A stretch of DNA of 64,000 bases from Arachidicoccus sp. (GTDB taxonomy: Bacteria > Bacteroidota > Bacteroidia > Chitinophagales > Chitinophagaceae), in contig JAPWKH010000018.1 in NCBI GenBank assembly GCA_028283605.1, positions 62,001-126,000 on the forward strand. Reading direction: 5' to 3'. The notes under the pieces were generated by a model. It made no database searches, was not told where the DNA came from, and was given only the letters and a program-made list of their open reading frames with translations. The translations under genes and the position numbers were made by a program. Shown here piece after piece: positions 18,988-27,454 of this stretch (its first letter is position 1; each line of letters begins with the position of its first letter).

Positions 18988-20150
18988 TGCAGCACGAAGA
19001 AGCCCCTTTGAAACAAGTATATATAACGAACACTTCGATCTTTTTACCGAACGAACCAGTATCGAATGACGATATGGAATTGTATCTTGGATATATAAAT
19101 GATAAACCGTCTAAATCGAAGAAAATAGTATTGAGAAATAACGGTATCCAAACAAGATATTACGCTTTAAATAAAGAAGGAAAATCCACACATACCAACG
19201 CGGAAATGACTGCTCTGGCGGTAAGGAATTTGTTTGAAAATGATGCCGAAAAACTGAAAGAAATTGAATTGCTTTCTTGCGGTACTTCTTCTCCGGACCA
19301 AATGATGCCTTCGCACGGCGTAATGGTTCACGGCTGGCTTCCGGAATCAAATGCAATTGAAGTGGTGTCGCCTTCGGGTGTTTGCTGCGCGGGAATGCAC
19401 GCCTTCAAATATGCGTACATGGCAGTAAAATCGGGCGAGGTAAAAGAAGCGGTGGCAACGGGGTCGGAAAGATTTTCGGCTTCGCTGGTTGCCAATGTTT
19501 TTGAAGAAGAATCGCAGAAGCTGGAAGCGTTGAATGAGAATCCGTACATCAGTTTTGATAAAGAATTTTTGCGCTGGATGTTATCCGATGGCGCATCGGC
19601 ATTTTTGATAAAAGATACGCCAAATAAAAACGGATTGAATTTGCGTGTCGATTGGGTTGAAGGCGTTTCTTATGCAAACGAAATGGATGCGTGTATGTAC
19701 ATGGCGAGCGAAAAACAGCCCGACGGCACACTGAAAAGTTATCTTGATTTTCCGCCCGAAGAAATCATTAATAAATCATTGCTAAGCATTAAACAGGACA
19801 TTGCTTTGCTGAGCAATAATATTGTTCCGCTTGGCGGAAAAAAGATGAAAGAAATAGCTGAAAAGCGCGGTATAAAAGTGGATGATATTGATTATTTCCT
19901 ACCGCATATTTCAAGCGAATTTTTCCGCCCGAAAATTTACGAATTGATGAAAATCTTGGGCGATGAAATACCTTATGAAAGATGGTTTACCAATCTTACT
20001 TTAAAAGGCAATGTAGGCGCGGCTTCCGTTTACTTTATGGTGCATGAATTATTTCATAGCGGACGATTGAAAAAGGGAGAGAAGCTGTTGTTGCTTGTTC
20101 CCGAAAGCGCACGTTTTTCTTATATGTACGCAATGCTTACGGTTTGCTAA
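18987..20150 (+). CDS. darB: DarB-like KAS III ketosynthase
   Basis: FabH-like ketosynthase of 387 residues. The triad is complete: Cys at about 133-134 in SGVCCAGMHA, His in DYFLPHISSEFF and Asn in LKGNVGAAS. In dialkylresorcinol synthesis DarB joins two fatty-acid-derived chains head to head and closes the ring. The long form, with extra residues before the triad histidine, fits DarB rather than housekeeping FabH. ATG at 18987 is chosen; the TTG just before it is in the darA stop. Confidence 0.85.
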   Translation: MQHEEAPLKQVYITNTSIFLPNEPVSNDDMELYLGYINDKPSKSKKIVLRNNGIQTRYYALNKEGKSTHTNAEMTALAVRNLFENDAEKLKEIELLSCGTSSPDQMMPSHGVMVHGWLPESNAIEVVSPSGVCCAGMHAFKYAYMAVKSGEVKEAVATGSERFSASLVANVFEEESQKLEALNENPYISFDKEFLRWMLSDGASAFLIKDTPNKNGLNLRVDWVEGVSYANEMDACMYMASEKQPDGTLKSYLDFPPEEIINKSLLSIKQDIALLSNNIVPLGGKKMKEIAEKRGIKVDDIDYFLPHISSEFFRPKIYELMKILGDEIPYERWFTNLTLKGNVGAASVYFMVHELFHSGRLKKGEKLLLLVPESARFSYMYAMLTVC

Positions 20151-20159
20151 ATTTTTTTT

Positions 20160-20561
20160 ATGCAAAAGAAAGATGTTCCACAGGATTTAGGCGCGCTTGG
20201 AAAAATTACGAAAGAAATTTCTTATGCTACCGACGATTTGGGAAAATACGTTACCGAGCAAAGTGTTGGTTGGGACGTGAAGAAAACCGCGCTGGATGCG
20301 GCTTGGGGCGATATTGAAAAAAGAATAGAACAGGCAAAACAAAAAGTGTGGAACAACGAAGCAAGCCCAATTTTATATTTTATGGAAAAAGGATTGATGG
20401 ATGTTTCCATTCTTGCAGGTTACACAGGCTTTGCAAAATGGCGTGTGAAAAGACATTTAAAACCTTCCGTTTTTAAAAAATTATCCGACAAAAAATTACA
20501 GGCTTACGCCGATGTTTTTAATATAAAAATTGATGAGCTGCAAAATTTCAATCCTGCATGA
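20160..20561 (+). CDS. Conserved hypothetical protein of the flexirubin cluster
   Basis: Soluble-looking protein of 133 residues without a signal peptide or membrane segment. It has a charged helical first half (LDAAWGDIEKRIEQAKQ) and a C-terminal helical part (AGYTGFAKWRVKRHLKP, then LQAYADVFNIKIDELQNF) with a faint helix-turn-helix texture. I do not recognise a family of known function. It lies 9 bases after darB and overlaps the BtrH-like gene by 4 bases, so it belongs to the same operon. Confidence 0.65.
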   Translation: MQKKDVPQDLGALGKITKEISYATDDLGKYVTEQSVGWDVKKTALDAAWGDIEKRIEQAKQKVWNNEASPILYFMEKGLMDVSILAGYTGFAKWRVKRHLKPSVFKKLSDKKLQAYADVFNIKIDELQNFNPA

Positions 20562-21568
20562 AAGTTGATTTTGAACATATACAGGCGGCTCATTGTGAAT
20601 CCGGTGTTACAAGAAATTTGTTGAAACACATTGGTGTTGAAAAAATTACCGAACCTTTGGCATTCGGCATCGGCGCGGGTCTGTTCTTCACGTATTTACC
20701 TTTTATCAAAGTGAACAATGCGCCTGCATTTGCATTTCGCACCATGCCGGGATTAATTTTTAAAACGGTTTGCAAATCTTTGGACATTGATGTTGTTCGC
20801 AAAAAATTTTCATCTAAAGAAGAAGCGCAAACCTTTCTGGACTCACGTTTGAGCGAAGGATTCGCGGTGGGTTCGCAGGTCGGCGTTTATTATCTTTCTT
20901 ATTTCCCGAAAGAATATAGATTCCATTTCAATGCGCACAATATTGTTGTATTCGGGAAAGAGGATGGCAAATATTTCATCAGCGACCCGATTATGGAAAA
21001 TGTTGAAATCCTTACGGAATATGAGTTGGAGCGTGTTCGTTTTGCGCGCGGAGCGCTTGCGCCGAAAGGACAAGTTTACTATGCGAAACTAAATCATCCT
21101 GTTATCGACGAAAAGATTAAGCAAGGAATTAAAAAAGGAGTTCGGAAAAATATTTTCAATATGCTGCGCATTCCCGGCCCGTTTGCGGGCGTAAACAGCA
21201 TTGTTTATACGGGCAAAAAAATCAAAGGCTGGCGCGATAAATACGGCTTGAAAAAGTCAGGCTTGTATTTGGCGCAGCTTGTGCGAATGCAGGAAGAAAT
21301 AGGTACGGGCGGCGGCGGTTTCCGTTTTATGTACGCAGCATTTTTGCAGGAAGCATATATGTTTTTTCAAAATGATGAACTGTTGAAAGTTTCAGAAATA
21401 TTTACCAAAGCCGGCGATTTGTGGCGCGATGCTGCAGTGCAGGCTTCGGGAATTTATAAAGGCAGAATCGGCACGCAGCAAGACTTTGACACGATGGGCG
21501 ATTATTTATTGGAGATTGCGGATGTTGAGAGAAATGCTTTTAAGGCGTTGAGTAAAATGAGGTTTTGA
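20558..21568 (+). CDS. BtrH N-terminal domain acyltransferase-like protein
   Basis: Protein of 336 residues. It starts with the BtrH-type segment containing AAHCESGVTRNLLKHIG, where the cysteine is the probable nucleophile, and FNAHNIVVFGKEDGKYFISDP, which supplies a plausible histidine and aspartate. BtrH moves an acyl group from an ACP to an amine in butirosin synthesis. Here the neighbours suggest transfer of the aryl-polyene acyl chain from ACP to the resorcinol hydroxyl, which would form the flexirubin ester; that step is inferred. It is followed by a cluster of palindromes at 21595-21689. Confidence 0.75.
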   Translation: MKVDFEHIQAAHCESGVTRNLLKHIGVEKITEPLAFGIGAGLFFTYLPFIKVNNAPAFAFRTMPGLIFKTVCKSLDIDVVRKKFSSKEEAQTFLDSRLSEGFAVGSQVGVYYLSYFPKEYRFHFNAHNIVVFGKEDGKYFISDPIMENVEILTEYELERVRFARGALAPKGQVYYAKLNHPVIDEKIKQGIKKGVRKNIFNMLRIPGPFAGVNSIVYTGKKIKGWRDKYGLKKSGLYLAQLVRMQEEIGTGGGGFRFMYAAFLQEAYMFFQNDELLKVSEIFTKAGDLWRDAAVQASGIYKGRIGTQQDFDTMGDYLLEIADVERNAFKALSKMRF

Positions 21569-21594
21569 AAATGAATAGGAATATCTCTGTACTT

Positions 21595-21689
21595 CATTCC
21601 CGCGAAGGCGGGAATTTCTTCGGTAGAGCCGAACAACTTGATTTGATTCCGCTTGTAGCGGAATATAGATTCCCGCCTTCGCGGGAATG
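21595..21689. repeat. Multi-hairpin palindromic element (cattcccgc family)
   Basis: Two 21-base arms, 21595-21615 and 21669-21689, are inverted copies of each other, and each arm is itself a hairpin around cccgc-gaag-gcggg. Between them are two more hairpins, ttcgg-tagag-ccgaa and attccgct-tgt-agcggaat. It lies just past the BtrH-like stop and could act as a terminator or an RNA-stabilising element. Related arms occur at 46330 and 47195, so this is a dispersed family in the genome. Confidence 0.85.
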
Positions 21690-21753
21690 ACGTGTAAGCA
21701 CTTTCATATTTCTTGAAGTTGATAATGATTTGAATAATGAATAAGAATTTTTC

Positions 21754-21788
21754 CGTCATTGCGAGCGAGGTACGAGCGTGGCAATCTC
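21754..21788 (+). repeat. Dispersed repeat, cattgcgag...gcaatct family
   Basis: A 35-base unit starting cgtcattgcgag and ending gcaatctc, of a type common between genes in Bacteroidota. Further copies lie at 26324, 26424, 31406 and 31496. This copy extends to within 17 bases of the ABC ATPase start, so an apparent GTG start at 21778 is inside the repeat and should be rejected. Confidence 0.8.
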
Positions 21789-21804
21789 AAATGAATTTAT
21801 AATA

Positions 21805-22545
21805 ATGCACACAGCCATCAAAATAGAAAACCTTTCGTTTCGTTATCCGAAACAATCTTCGGATTGTTTTAGCAACCTCAATCTGGAAATCCCGCAGGGA
21901 GCGCGTTTCGGCTTGTTTGGTCCGAACGGCGCAGGAAAAACCACATTGATGAATTTGATGACAGGCGTGCTGGATTTTTCCGAAGGAAATATTTTTATGT
22001 TTGATAAATCGGTCAAAGCAAAAGATAAGGAAGTCAAAAAACTGTTCGGCTTTGTGCCGCAGGATTTTTCTTTTTATCAGGAATTGTCGCCTGTTGAAAA
22101 TCTTGAATTTTTCGGCGCTTGGGCAGGCTTGAATAAAAATGATATAAAAAACAGAACAGAAAATTTATTGAATATTCTTGGTCTGTCGGAAGTGAAAAAC
22201 AAGCCTGTCGAAAAATTTTCCGGCGGCATGAAACGGAAGGTAAATCTGGCTATCGGCGTTATCCATCAGCCGAAAATTTTATTTTTAGATGAACCGACTG
22301 TCGGCGTGGATGTTCAATCGCGGCACGAAATTATTCATTATTTAAAGCAATTGAATGAACAAGGAACAACGCTTGTTTACACTTCGCATCAATTAAACGA
22401 GGCTGAAAAATTGTGCAACAAAATTGCGTTGCTGGATGAAGGGAGAATTATTGCAAATGATGATTTGGACAAGCTGTTGCAGCATCATGCACAAAGCGAT
22501 TTGGAATTATTGTTTTTGAATTTAACGGGAAAAGAATTTAGCTAA
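21805..22545 (+). CDS. ABC transporter ATP-binding protein
   Basis: ATPase of 246 residues with Walker A GPNGAGKTTL, signature FSGGMKRKV and Walker B ILFLDEPTVGVD, plus the switch histidine in LVYTSHQL. It is of the ABC-2 exporter class and pairs with the permease 2 bases downstream. The start is MHTAIKIENL at 21805; nine upstream codons come from a dispersed repeat. Position in the pigment cluster suggests export of a pigment or intermediate to the outer membrane. Confidence 0.9.
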   Translation: MHTAIKIENLSFRYPKQSSDCFSNLNLEIPQGARFGLFGPNGAGKTTLMNLMTGVLDFSEGNIFMFDKSVKAKDKEVKKLFGFVPQDFSFYQELSPVENLEFFGAWAGLNKNDIKNRTENLLNILGLSEVKNKPVEKFSGGMKRKVNLAIGVIHQPKILFLDEPTVGVDVQSRHEIIHYLKQLNEQGTTLVYTSHQLNEAEKLCNKIALLDEGRIIANDDLDKLLQHHAQSDLELLFLNLTGKEFS

Positions 22546-22547
22546 GC

Positions 22548-23825
22548 ATGATGAAGTTGTGGGCAGCCATAAAAAAAGATTTCCGCATTTTACTGCGCGA
22601 CAAAGTCGGGCTTTCGCTGATGTTTTTGATGCCGATATTGCTGGTAATAATTGTTACCGTCATTCAAAATAATACATTCGATTTATTGAACAAAAACAGC
22701 GTGCCGCTTGTTATTTGCAGCAACGACGCGGGAAGTGCAAGCAAACAATTCATAGAAGCGATTGATAAAATCGGAATGTTTCATGTGCAACAAATTAATG
22801 ATGAAAGTGAAAAGCAATTCGCCGATTATTTGCATAAAAACAATTCGTCCATCGGCATTTTTATTCCTTCAAATTTTTCCGATTTAATCAATACAAAAGC
22901 TGCAACCATTTCCTCGAAAGCCTTGAATTCATTTGGTTTGCAGGGGGATTCCGTTACGCAAAATCATTCTTCAAATAGTGCGTTTACGTTTTATTATGAC
23001 CCTGAAATTCAGCCATCGTTTAAGCTTTCTATTCAAGGTGCATTGAGCAGCGCATTGCAAATGATTGAGAGCAAACAAGTGTTACGGAGCTTATATTTTT
23101 CCATCAATGAAAAGCCTTTGCCCGATTCTTTGGAAAACGATATGCTGAACAGCGATATAAAAATTTCGGAAGTTTCTTTGTCGCTGAACAACAATGAAGG
23201 CGTGCCGAATGCCACGCAACACAACGTTCCCGCGTGGACAATTTTTGCCATGTTTTTTATTATTATGTCATTAGGTGGAAGCGTGGTGCGTGAAAAAATA
23301 AGCGGCAGTTTTATCCGTTTGAAAACTTTGCCTACTAATTTTTATATGGCATTATTATCCAAACAAATTGTTTTTTTAATCGTTACATTTTTGCAGGCAG
23401 CCATTATTTTTGCCATCGGCATATTTTTATTTCCAAAAATCGGATTGCCCGCAATGCAGCTACCGGCGGATGTTTCGACGCTTTTGTCAGTAACATTTTT
23501 TTGCGGATGGTGCGCGGTCAGTTATGCAATCTGTGTCGGCGTATTTGCAAACACACAGGAACAGGCAAACGGTTTCGGCGCTATTTCTATCGTGATTTTT
23601 GCGGTCATCGGCGGCTTGATGGTTCCGAGTTTTGCCATGCCCGATTCGTTTAAATCCATTATGCAGATTTCGCCGTTGCATTGGTGCCTCGAAGCGTATT
23701 ACGGCTTGTTTTTAAAAGGCGGAAAACTTGGCGATGTGCTAAACAATATCCTGCCTATATTTGTAACGATAATCGTGATGCAGTTGTTGATTTTGTGGGG
23801 ACTAAAAAGAAAAAAACTGATTTAA
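22548..23825 (+). CDS. ABC-2 type transporter permease
   Basis: Membrane protein of 425 residues: one hydrophobic segment near the N-terminus (LMFLMPILLVIIVTVI), a polar loop of about 180 residues, and a C-terminal block of about five membrane segments beginning with TIFAMFFIIMSLGGSVV. This is the ABC2_membrane topology. With the preceding ATPase it forms an exporter; the substrate is presumed to be a cluster product. It is followed 6 bases later by an ACP gene. Confidence 0.88.
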   Translation: MMKLWAAIKKDFRILLRDKVGLSLMFLMPILLVIIVTVIQNNTFDLLNKNSVPLVICSNDAGSASKQFIEAIDKIGMFHVQQINDESEKQFADYLHKNNSSIGIFIPSNFSDLINTKAATISSKALNSFGLQGDSVTQNHSSNSAFTFYYDPEIQPSFKLSIQGALSSALQMIESKQVLRSLYFSINEKPLPDSLENDMLNSDIKISEVSLSLNNNEGVPNATQHNVPAWTIFAMFFIIMSLGGSVVREKISGSFIRLKTLPTNFYMALLSKQIVFLIVTFLQAAIIFAIGIFLFPKIGLPAMQLPADVSTLLSVTFFCGWCAVSYAICVGVFANTQEQANGFGAISIVIFAVIGGLMVPSFAMPDSFKSIMQISPLHWCLEAYYGLFLKGGKLGDVLNNILPIFVTIIVMQLLILWGLKRKKLI

Positions 23826-23831
23826 GAAATT

Positions 23832-24095
23832 ATGGAAACGGTTGAGCTAAAAGAGGTATTGAAGAAACAAATCATCGAGTTTTTAAATTTGAGAGATTTG
23901 AAACCCGAAGATATAAAAAATGCAGAACCCTTGTTTGGCGAGGGTTTGGGCTTGGATTCCATCGATTCGCTGGAGTTGATTGTGTTGTTGCAAAGAGAAT
24001 ACGGCATCTCGATAAAAGACCCGAAAGAAGGGCGCAAAGTGTTGGTAGACATCAACACAATGGCAGATTATATTGAGAAAAACAGGACTAAATAA
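23832..24095 (+). CDS. Acyl carrier protein, canonical DSI site
   Basis: ACP of 87 residues. The phosphopantetheine serine is Ser43 in GLGLDSIDSLELIVLL, matching the classical DSL motif closely. It is followed by two ketosynthase-family genes, typical of aryl-polyene and flexirubin clusters, so it probably carries the growing polyene chain. The gap to the next gene is 9 bases. Confidence 0.92.
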   Translation: METVELKEVLKKQIIEFLNLRDLKPEDIKNAEPLFGEGLGLDSIDSLELIVLLQREYGISIKDPKEGRKVLVDINTMADYIEKNRTK

Positions 24096-24104
24096 TTTTC
24101 TTTC

Positions 24105-25286
24105 TTGAGCAGAATTTTCATTACAGGAATTGGCATTATCACATCCATCGGTAACTCGACGGAAGAAAATCGCGTTGCATTGATGAACGGAGTTTGCGGC
24201 ATTTCCAACAAGACAAAGTATCCTTCTAAATACAGTGGTGTTCTGCCTTTCGGTGAAATTGCCTTGTCGAATGATGAATTAAAAAGCTCGCTGAATATTC
24301 ACGACGAAAGTGTTACGCGCGCAACTTTATTGTCCGTTCATGCGTTTGAAGAAGCTATAAAAGATGCTCGGCTTTCTTCTAAAGAAATTTCTGATTCGGC
24401 TTTTATAAATGCTACAACTGTCGGTGGGATGAGCGAAACGGAAGAATTGTATCACGATATTTCTGCAACACAAAATGCTTCGCCGTTTATATCTTCTTAT
24501 GATGTTTCCGCACCGACAGTTTTTATGCAGAAACACTACGGCATAAAAGACTTTGCAAACACCATCAACACAGCGTGTTCATCATCTGCCAACGCAATTA
24601 TGCTCGGCGCAAGACTGATAAAAAACGGCTTCGTAAATAAAGCGATTGTAGGCGGCGTCGATTGTTTATCAAAGATGACGATTAACGGTTTTAATGCTTT
24701 GCAAATTCTTTCCGATGAAGTATGCAAACCTTTTGATGCAGACAGAAAAGGTTTAAACCTTGGCGAAGGCGCGGCATTTCTTGTTTTGGAAAAAGAAGAA
24801 GATTGTGCGAATAAAAAAATATACGCGGAAGTAAAAGGTTACGGCAATGCGAATGATGCTTTTCACGCTTCATCCATTTCCGATAACGGCGATGGCCCGT
24901 TCCTTGCAATGCAGACTGCGCTTGACGTTGCGCAGTTGAATGCAGATGAAATTGATTTCATCAACGCACACGGAACGGCAACAGAAAACAATGATTTGAC
25001 GGAGAGCAGAGCGATGCTTCGCTTGTTTAAAAATGTTCCTCGATTCGTTTCCGTTAAAGCAAATATCGGTCATACGCTTGGCGCTGCGGGCGTAATTGGT
25101 GCGGCTTACAGCGCATTGAGCATTGCATATCAGGAAGTTTATCCTGCATTGAATTTTAAAAATAAAATTGAAGAACCCGGCTTAGTCCCAAATCTTCAAT
25201 ATGAACAAAAATCGCTGAAACACGTGATGGCAAACGCTTTCGGTTTCGGCGGCAATTGCACTTCGTTAATTTTGTCTAAGGTATAA
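24105..25286 (+). CDS. Beta-ketoacyl-ACP synthase (KAS II type) of the aryl-polyene pathway
   Basis: Ketosynthase of 393 residues starting at a TTG (SRIFITGIGIITSIG). The triad is intact: Cys158 in NTACSSSAN, His in NAHGTATENN and His in KANIGHTLGAAG. It is the likely catalytic subunit of a heterodimer whose partner is the chain-length-factor-like protein 3 bases downstream, the arrangement seen in aryl-polyene clusters (ApeO/ApeC type). It would add malonyl units to the coumaroyl starter. Confidence 0.9.
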   Translation: MSRIFITGIGIITSIGNSTEENRVALMNGVCGISNKTKYPSKYSGVLPFGEIALSNDELKSSLNIHDESVTRATLLSVHAFEEAIKDARLSSKEISDSAFINATTVGGMSETEELYHDISATQNASPFISSYDVSAPTVFMQKHYGIKDFANTINTACSSSANAIMLGARLIKNGFVNKAIVGGVDCLSKMTINGFNALQILSDEVCKPFDADRKGLNLGEGAAFLVLEKEEDCANKKIYAEVKGYGNANDAFHASSISDNGDGPFLAMQTALDVAQLNADEIDFINAHGTATENNDLTESRAMLRLFKNVPRFVSVKANIGHTLGAAGVIGAAYSALSIAYQEVYPALNFKNKIEEPGLVPNLQYEQKSLKHVMANAFGFGGNCTSLILSKV

Positions 25287-25289
25287 ATC

Positions 25290-26318
25290 ATGTTGTACAT
25301 TCATCAATCCTATTGCATTTCTCCGCAACAAACTTTTATGAATGTTGATTGGAATGTGCTGCATGAAGCGATGGATAATAAATTAAAAGTGGTGGAACCT
25401 GCGTATGAAAATATTCCGCGCAATGTTTTAAGGCGAATGGGAAAGTCTGTCAGAATCGGCGTAGGTGCTGCGTTTCCGATTATTAATGAAATAAAAAATA
25501 TTGCCGGAATTATTATCGGCACGGCGACGGCAGGCAAAGAGGACAGCTTTACATTTCTCAAACAAGTGATGGATTATGACGAAGGATTATTAACGCCGAC
25601 GAATTTTGTGCAAAGCACATCCAATGCGATAGCTGCGCAAATAGGAATGTTGAGCGCAAATAAATTTTACAACATTACGCACGTGCATAAAGGTCTGGCT
25701 TTTGAAAATGCAATGTTCGATGCAGCAATGCAGCTGAAAGAAAATCCGCAGCATGATTATTTGCTCGGCGGCGTTGATGAAATTTCGGACGATGATTTTA
25801 ACCTGAATAACCTTGCGGGTTGGTACAAAAAAGAAATTGTTTCCAATAAAGATTTATATGAATCAAATTCGTCCGGAAGCCTTGCTGGAGAAGGCTCCGC
25901 GATGTTTTTGATTAATGATAAAAAAGAAAATGCCGCAGCAAAAGTTGTTGCAATTAAAACTTTGTTCACGAAAGATGAAGAAGAAATTAAGCAACAAACT
26001 AAAGAATTAATTTCTGAAAATAAAATAGATGTTTTTATTTCGGGAGAAAACGGCGACAATCGTTTGCAACGTTTTTATAATGCCTGTGAATCTTTGTTAG
26101 AGGAAGATATTGCGATTGTACACTTCAAACATTTGTGCGGCGAATATCCAACTACTACCGCGTTTGCAACATTCTTAGCTTGTGATATTTTACAAAAACA
26201 AAGTATTCCGAATATCGTAATAAAAAAATCAACCGATAAAACTTCGTTTGGGAATATTCTCATTTATAATAATTATCAGGGCGAGCAACATAGTTTTATT
26301 TTGATTTCGAAAGCATAG
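25290..26318 (+). CDS. Chain-length-factor-like ketosynthase partner, no catalytic cysteine
   Basis: Thiolase-fold protein of 342 residues resembling a KAS but without the nucleophile: the region equivalent to TACSS reads NITHVHKGLAFENAMF. A remnant of the second histidine motif is seen in FKHLCGEYPTTTA. Such subunits pair with an active KAS and set chain length. It follows the KAS by 3 bases and ends the plus operon; after it lies an inverted pair of dispersed repeats and a convergent gene. Confidence 0.8.
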   Translation: MLYIHQSYCISPQQTFMNVDWNVLHEAMDNKLKVVEPAYENIPRNVLRRMGKSVRIGVGAAFPIINEIKNIAGIIIGTATAGKEDSFTFLKQVMDYDEGLLTPTNFVQSTSNAIAAQIGMLSANKFYNITHVHKGLAFENAMFDAAMQLKENPQHDYLLGGVDEISDDDFNLNNLAGWYKKEIVSNKDLYESNSSGSLAGEGSAMFLINDKKENAAAKVVAIKTLFTKDEEEIKQQTKELISENKIDVFISGENGDNRLQRFYNACESLLEEDIAIVHFKHLCGEYPTTTAFATFLACDILQKQSIPNIVIKKSTDKTSFGNILIYNNYQGEQHSFILISKA

Positions 26319-26323
26319 AGAAT

Positions 26324-26458
26324 GAGATTGATTCGTTGTTCGTTCCTCACTTCTCGCAATGATGGACACAATCTTTGGTTCTTGATATAAAATATGTTTT
26401 GGGTAATAATGAAAACGGCAACGCGTCATTGCGAGCAAGGTACGAGCGAAGCAATCTT
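26324..26458. repeat. Inverted pair of cattgcgag repeats between convergent genes
   Basis: Two units of the same family face each other: 26324-26365 (gagattg...caatgatgg) and 26424-26458 (cgtcattgcgag...gcaatctt), with 58 bases between. Together they can fold into a long hairpin between the two convergent pigment operons and may terminate both. The central 58 bases show no gene and differ from those of the similar element at 31406-31536. Confidence 0.8.
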
Positions 26459-26466
26459 AATTCGAC

Positions 26467-26844
26467 TCATTCGCTGAAACTTAGACTGCATCTAATTTTA
26501 CAATAAATTGTATCTTCTTTTTGAAATATAATATTCGCATTAATTATATCATTTTTTTCAAGCGAATAATTAATTTTTACTTCCATATTTTTTTGCTCGT
26601 TCGGATTGTGCATCTTCAAAAATTTAATGTCATCTGCGTGATTCAAAAATAATTTTTTATTCAAAGAATAAGTAAGAATTTCTTTTGCAATCTGCATCCA
26701 ACAAACGCCGGGAACAACAGGCTGATTCGGGAAATGCCCTTTGAAAATTTCGTGTTGTTCGTTCAATTCAATCTCGGCATGAACAATATTTTCTTCTTTC
26801 CGAAAATCGATGATGGTATAAAAATTATCCTTCAGCATTGGCAT
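26467..26844 (-). CDS. Hotdog-fold 3-hydroxyacyl-ACP dehydratase
   Basis: Small hotdog protein of 125 residues with the FabZ-type active-site segment GHFPNQPVVPGVCWMQIA, including the catalytic histidine. An alternative ATG two codons in (MLKDNF) is equally possible. The gene overlaps the upstream ketosynthase-like frame by 20 bases. It would dehydrate the 3-hydroxy intermediate to the polyene double bond. Last gene of the minus block that starts with the ammonia-lyase. Confidence 0.85.
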   Translation of the reverse strand: MPMLKDNFYTIIDFRKEENIVHAEIELNEQHEIFKGHFPNQPVVPGVCWMQIAKEILTYSLNKKLFLNHADDIKFLKMHNPNEQKNMEVKINYSLEKNDIINANIIFQKEDTIYCKIRCSLSFSE

Positions 26845-27451
26845 TAAATATCGCTTCTAAATTGTCTTTGATAAATTCCAAATTCAGGTTTCTTTTTTCT
26901 TTCTCAACCAAAAATAAAACACATTTATAATTGTCTTCCAAAGTCTCCGTCCATCCGCAAATGCAAGACTGACAAGCATTTGAAGAAAATAAAATGTTTA
27001 CATATTGCTCAAGCAACGCAGCGTCAAATTTTTCTGAAATAAAAAAAGCATTCTCGCCTTTAAAGCCATTGCGAATGGAAATTTCGCCAATGACGATGTT
27101 GGGTAAAGTATAGACAAACACCGCAGGACTTGGAATATCTTTTATCGTTTCACTGTAATTTAAATCGGTATCAAGGCTTGCATTGGCGTTACTCAATACA
27201 ATACCGATATCTTCTGAAGCGTAGTGTTCATGCAGGTTTTCATCTTTTAATAAAATTTCGGAAGCCAGCCAGCCGAGCTTGCTTAAATTATCCATCTTAT
27301 AAAATTTCGGATAATTCAAATTGAAATGATTATAAGCCGAAAGAAAAAAATTTTCTGACAAGATACCTTCAGTCGCATATAATTCAAGTCCGTTTTTATA
27401 AACGATATTGTTTTCTGCAATGCAATATGCCGTGATAAAATTTTTGTTCAT
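26825..27451 (-). CDS. Short ketosynthase-like protein of the flexirubin cluster
   Basis: Protein of 208 residues resembling the N-terminal half of a ketosynthase: IGIVLSNANASLDTDLNY, then IPSPAVFVYTLPNIVIGEIS, and FFISEKFDAALL where an active KAS would have its cysteine. It therefore looks catalytically inactive and half the normal size. Both ends abut neighbours (3 bases from the full KAS, 20-base overlap with the dehydratase), so it is probably a genuine small subunit rather than a broken gene. A partner role for the KAS at 27455 is inferred. Confidence 0.7.
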   Translation of the reverse strand: MNKNFITAYCIAENNIVYKNGLELYATEGILSENFFLSAYNHFNLNYPKFYKMDNLSKLGWLASEILLKDENLHEHYASEDIGIVLSNANASLDTDLNYSETIKDIPSPAVFVYTLPNIVIGEISIRNGFKGENAFFISEKFDAALLEQYVNILFSSNACQSCICGWTETLEDNYKCVLFLVEKEKRNLNLEFIKDNLEAIFNANAEG

Positions 27452-27454
27452 AAT

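Noticed and set aside
21778-21804. GTG start for the ABC ATPase inside the dispersed repeat
   Set aside because: These codons come from the repeat and are not part of the ABC fold; the ATG at 21805 gives the normal start.
26319-26466. CRISPR array
   Set aside because: There are only two units, in inverted and not direct orientation, with no further spacers and no cas gene nearby.
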